In this document: one piece after another, positions 5,406 to 8,239 of the stretch | Layout of the letters: each line of letters begins with the position of its first letter | Position numbering within the stretch: the stretch's first letter is position 1 | The notes under the pieces: model-generated | The model's input: only the letters and a program-made list of their open reading frames with translations | Databases searched by the model: none | What the model was told of the DNA's origin: nothing | Program-made: the position numbers and the translations under genes | Assembly: GCA_945933905.1 (NCBI GenBank) | Contig: CAMEQX010000048.1 | Coordinates: 1-8,239, forward strand | DNA length: 8,239 nt | Direction of reading: 5' to 3' | Source of the DNA: an uncultured Clostridia bacterium | Lineage (GTDB): Bacteria; Bacillota; Clostridia; Oscillospirales; Ruminococcaceae

Positions 5406-6569
5406 ATGTCGGGCTTCAGACAAGGAGTTGTTCGTTGGTTTTTGACGACAAAAAAGACAGCACCCGTTCCCATTGTGAGCGGGAGAAACACCGCCGACAA
5501 AATCTACGAGGATATTTTGCAGAGGAACTGTAAAGGCGCATTTATCGTGACAAGCAAAACCGTGAGAAATCGCGGAATGCTGGACAAGCTCACGGAAAAT
5601 CTCGCGAAAAACGGGATAAAAGCCGTGTTTTTCTCGGAAATCGTCCCCGACCCCACCATCGAAAACGTCGAAAAAGGGCTTGCGGTTTTCCGTGAAAACG
5701 GCTGCGACTGCGTGATTGCCGTGGGCGGCGGCTCGGTTTTGGACTGCGCGAAGGTTATTGCGCTTCGGGCGGCAAATCCCGCGGTTTCCGTGAAAATGAT
5801 GAGCCTTTATGTTGTTCCGTGCAAAAAATCCGCGCCGATTTTCGCCGTTCCCACAACCTCGGGCACGGGCTCGGAAATCACCTTTTTCTCCGTCATCACG
5901 GACGCGAAAAGGCACAAAAAACTGCCGCTTTTATCGGACAGATATTTGCCCGAGAAGATTGTTTTCGACAGCGCGCTGCTTGAAAACGTGCCGCAAAAGC
6001 CGACCGTTTACGCGGGACTGGACGCGCTCACCCACTGCGTTGAGGCGTTTATCAGCACAAACGCCAAGACTTTTGCCGAGGATTTAAAATCCGCGCCAGA
6101 GGTTTGTCGGGAAATTTTCGCGCAGCTTCCCGTTGTTGCCAAAGAGCCGAAAAACGAAGACGCGCGCTTGAAAATGGCTGAGGCGGCTTATAAAGCGGGA
6201 CTGAATTTTCGGCGAACGGGAGTGGGCTTGGTTCACGCGATTGCTCATCGGCTCGGCGAAACCTATCATATCCCGCACGGGCTGGCTTGCGCGGCGGTAC
6301 TGCCGAGAGTTCTCGAGAAATCGCTTCCCGAGGCGCAAAACCGCTTGAAAAAGCTTGCCGTGAGAAGCAAAACCGCAAGAACCGCCGAGGAGTTTATCGG
6401 GAAAATCCGCGCGCTTGAAAAAACGCTCGGAATACCCGAAAAATTCGCCGAAAAAGACTTCCCCGCGATGACAAAGCGGATTTTGTCCGAGGCGGCAACT
6501 CAGGGCTGTCCGAAACGGCTCAGCGCAAAGGAAATCGAAGAAATTCTGATTGATTTAAAGGCTGATTAA
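5406..6569 (+). CDS. Iron-containing (type III) alcohol dehydrogenase
   Basis: A 387-residue cytoplasmic enzyme of normal family length that should interconvert an alcohol and its aldehyde with NAD(P)H. The dinucleotide-binding glycine motif GGGSVLDCAK spans 107-116 and the family signature PTTSGTGSE spans 149-157. The metal ligands by family alignment are D206 and H210 in GLDALTHCVEAF, then H277 and H291 in LVHAIAHRLG and YHIPHGLA. The fourteen-residue spacing of the last two matches known enzymes such as FucO. H281 is the further conserved active-site histidine. All ligands are intact, so it should be active. The start is the ATG at 5406, with AAGGAG 8 nt upstream. It shares a transcript with the acyl ligase 16 bp downstream, which suggests a fatty or other aldehyde substrate. 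That is inference: the family is broad (butanol, propanediol, lactaldehyde and others) and sequence alone does not fix specificity. Confidence 0.93.
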   Translation: MSGFRQGVVRWFLTTKKTAPVPIVSGRNTADKIYEDILQRNCKGAFIVTSKTVRNRGMLDKLTENLAKNGIKAVFFSEIVPDPTIENVEKGLAVFRENGCDCVIAVGGGSVLDCAKVIALRAANPAVSVKMMSLYVVPCKKSAPIFAVPTTSGTGSEITFFSVITDAKRHKKLPLLSDRYLPEKIVFDSALLENVPQKPTVYAGLDALTHCVEAFISTNAKTFAEDLKSAPEVCREIFAQLPVVAKEPKNEDARLKMAEAAYKAGLNFRRTGVGLVHAIAHRLGETYHIPHGLACAAVLPRVLEKSLPEAQNRLKKLAVRSKTARTAEEFIGKIRALEKTLGIPEKFAEKDFPAMTKRILSEAATQGCPKRLSAKEIEEILIDLKAD

Positions 6570-6585
6570 AGAAAGGATTGTTGAA

Positions 6586-8239
6586 ATGGAAAAAATGACG
6601 CTCAAAGATTATGTTGACTACATCGCGCAGTATGACGACAAAATCGCGTATCGGTATCTCACCTACGGGAATGTCACCGAAAAATCTTACCGAAAGCTTG
6701 CCGAGGACAGCAGAAAAATTGCTTCGCATTTCGCGAAAAACGGCGTTTTCGGCAAGCATATCGCTATTCTCGGCTCGGCGAGCTATGACTGGATAACCGC
6801 GTATTTCGGCATCACGATGAGCGGAAATGTCGCCGTGCCGCTCGACAAAATGCTCCCGACGGAAGAAATCCAAAACCTTATTCGTATGGGCGACGTCGAT
6901 ATGATGTTCATTTCGCCCGAGTTTTCCGAGAAAATTGACGAGTACGAAAAATGCTCCGAAAAGCTCACGGAAATCATTCCGTTTGAGAGCAAACGTTTCC
7001 GCGAAATCAGAAAAACCGAGATTTCCGAACTGCCCGAAATCGACGAAAACGCGCTTGCGGAGCTGATTTTCACCTCGGGCACGACCGGCACGGGAAAAGG
7101 CGTTATGCTTTCGCATAAAAATCTCACGAGCAACGTGCAGAACATCATTCCGTGCGGGTTTAACAAGCAAAATCCCGCTATCGTTATGTCCGTTTTGCCC
7201 ATTCATCACACCTTTGAGCTCACCGTCAACAACCTCGGCGTGCTGTACGCGGGCGCGACAATCTGCATAAACGACAGCCTCGAAAATATCATCAAAAATA
7301 TGCAGCTTTTCAAGCCGACGCTGATGCTTGTTGTTCCGATGATGGCGGATTTGTTCGCGAAGAAAATCCGCGACGCGCTGAGCGACCCCGTTCAAAGCAA
7401 AAAATTCAACGTGGGACTTGGCTTGTGCAAGGGCTTGAAAAAAGTCGGAATTAACGCGGAGCATCAGATTTTCGCGCAAATTCACAAGAAATTCGGCGGG
7501 CAGATGAAGCGACTGCTTGTAGGCGGAGCGCCTCTTCGTGACGAAACAGCGGAGATTTTGCAGAAAATCGGTCTTGAGGTTTATCAGGGCTACGGAATGA
7601 CGGAAGTTTCGCCCGTTATCAGCACAAATTCGCCGGATTTCGGGAACAAAATCGGTTCTGTCGGAAAGCTTATTCAAGACACGGAGGTTCGTATTCAGGA
7701 CGGCGAAATTCAAGTCAAGAGCCCGTCCGTGATGCTCGGATATTATAAAAATCCCGAGGCTACCGCAGAGGCTTTCGACGACGGCTGGCTCAGGACAGGC
7801 GACCTCGGATATGTCGATAACGACGGGTTCATTTTCATCACGGGACGCAAGAAAAACCTCATTATCCTCGACAACGGCAAGAATATCTATCCCGAGGAGC
7901 TGGAGGAGCATCTCAACGAAATCGAGTGCATAAAGGAATCGATGGTGTATCAGCACAAGGGCAAAATCTGCGCGATGGTACAGCTCGTTTCGTCAACCGA
8001 AAAGGAAACCGCGAAGGACGCAATCCGCGACCTTAACGCGAAAATGCCTACATATAAGAAAATCAGCGGAATTACCTTCAGGACAAAGGATTTCCCAAAA
8101 ACCACCACGCTTAAAATCAAGCGAAACGAGGTTATGAAGGAAATTATCGCGGGCGAGCAGAAAAAGCACGAGTACAAGCCGCCGCGCAGCGAGGAGGAAA
8201 AACAGGTCTGCGATATCTTCGAACGCGTTCTCGGGAAGA
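6586..8239 (+). CDS. AMP-forming acyl ligase fused to a probable carrier-protein domain (3' end outside window)
   Basis: An open frame of 551 codons without a stop. Residues 1 to about 525 form an ANL-superfamily adenylating enzyme that activates a carboxylic acid as acyl-AMP and passes it to a thiol. Motifs are the phosphate loop TSGTTGTGKG (163-172), GGAPL (313-317), YGMTE (336-340), WLRTGD with D406, GRKKN with R421, and the C-terminal catalytic lysine K510 in PKTTTLKIKR. Two positions differ from the textbook: G instead of P before the loop lysine K171, and L instead of G before K510. The closest likeness is to long-chain fatty acid ligases. From about 530 the chain reads YKPPRSEEEKQ and VCDIFERVLG, a typical linker and first helix of a phosphopantetheine carrier domain, whose serine would lie beyond the edge. 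The acyl group may thus load an attached carrier rather than free CoA. The ATG has GAAAGGA 8 nt upstream. Confidence 0.88.
   Translation, partial: MEKMTLKDYVDYIAQYDDKIAYRYLTYGNVTEKSYRKLAEDSRKIASHFAKNGVFGKHIAILGSASYDWITAYFGITMSGNVAVPLDKMLPTEEIQNLIRMGDVDMMFISPEFSEKIDEYEKCSEKLTEIIPFESKRFREIRKTEISELPEIDENALAELIFTSGTTGTGKGVMLSHKNLTSNVQNIIPCGFNKQNPAIVMSVLPIHHTFELTVNNLGVLYAGATICINDSLENIIKNMQLFKPTLMLVVPMMADLFAKKIRDALSDPVQSKKFNVGLGLCKGLKKVGINAEHQIFAQIHKKFGGQMKRLLVGGAPLRDETAEILQKIGLEVYQGYGMTEVSPVISTNSPDFGNKIGSVGKLIQDTEVRIQDGEIQVKSPSVMLGYYKNPEATAEAFDDGWLRTGDLGYVDNDGFIFITGRKKNLIILDNGKNIYPEELEEHLNEIECIKESMVYQHKGKICAMVQLVSSTEKETAKDAIRDLNAKMPTYKKISGITFRTKDFPKTTTLKIKRNEVMKEIIAGEQKKHEYKPPRSEEEKQVCDIFERVLGK

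Noticed and set aside
5301..5915. A 204-codon minus-strand open frame
   Set aside because: It crosses the strong terminator and the consensus promoter and overlaps the dehydrogenase coding sequence; no domain is recognisable.
6520..7956. A 478-codon open frame on the minus strand
   Set aside because: It lies antisense to the acyl ligase, whose plus-strand frame has every ANL motif in order and a good Shine-Dalgarno. The minus frame shows no family motif and has low-complexity composition typical of an antisense shadow caused by codon bias.

Overview
The window reads as chromosomal DNA of a low-to-medium GC Gram-positive bacterium, most likely Bacillota of class Clostridia (inference). Reasons: promoters close to TTGACA-N17-TATAAT, purine-rich Shine-Dalgarno sites, short T-tailed hairpin terminators, and protein families common in gut or rumen Clostridia. 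No tRNA, rRNA, CRISPR array, insertion sequence or phage gene is visible. Nearly all the DNA is explained by eight protein genes, two of them cut by the window edges.

Left part (1-2403) holds three minus-strand genes, each with its own promoter. They are a phosphoribosyltransferase of the PRTase_2 type (cut at the left edge; a family typical of Ter stress-response biosynthetic operons), a free-standing HPt phosphotransfer protein, and a seven-helix membrane GGDEF diguanylate cyclase. The HPt and GGDEF promoters are strikingly alike, suggesting that the two signalling genes are expressed together. T-tailed hairpins follow the HPt and GGDEF genes.

Middle part (2404-5321): a 321-bp divergent intergenic region carries two plus-strand promoters, a perfect 16-bp palindrome touching the first -35 box, and a direct repeat with a 20-bp period just before the second. 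These drive a tightly packed operon of an ABC ATPase and two different 267-residue permeases of the COG4586/COG4587/COG3694 type. It is probably an exporter of unknown substrate and ends at a strong hairpin terminator.

Right part (5332-8239): a near-consensus promoter drives an iron-dependent alcohol dehydrogenase and, 16 bp later, an AMP-forming acyl ligase whose C-terminus runs into what looks like the start of a carrier-protein domain before the window ends. The pair suggests activation of a carboxylic acid onto a carrier, with an aldehyde/alcohol step by the dehydrogenase. The substrate, and whatever lies downstream of the carrier domain, cannot be seen.

Most of the window is ordinary, well-formed genes. 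The parts most worth a second look are the truncated PRTase_2 gene (possible start of a Ter-like operon to the left), the ligase-carrier fusion with the dehydrogenase, and the unusual regulatory region before the ABC operon.
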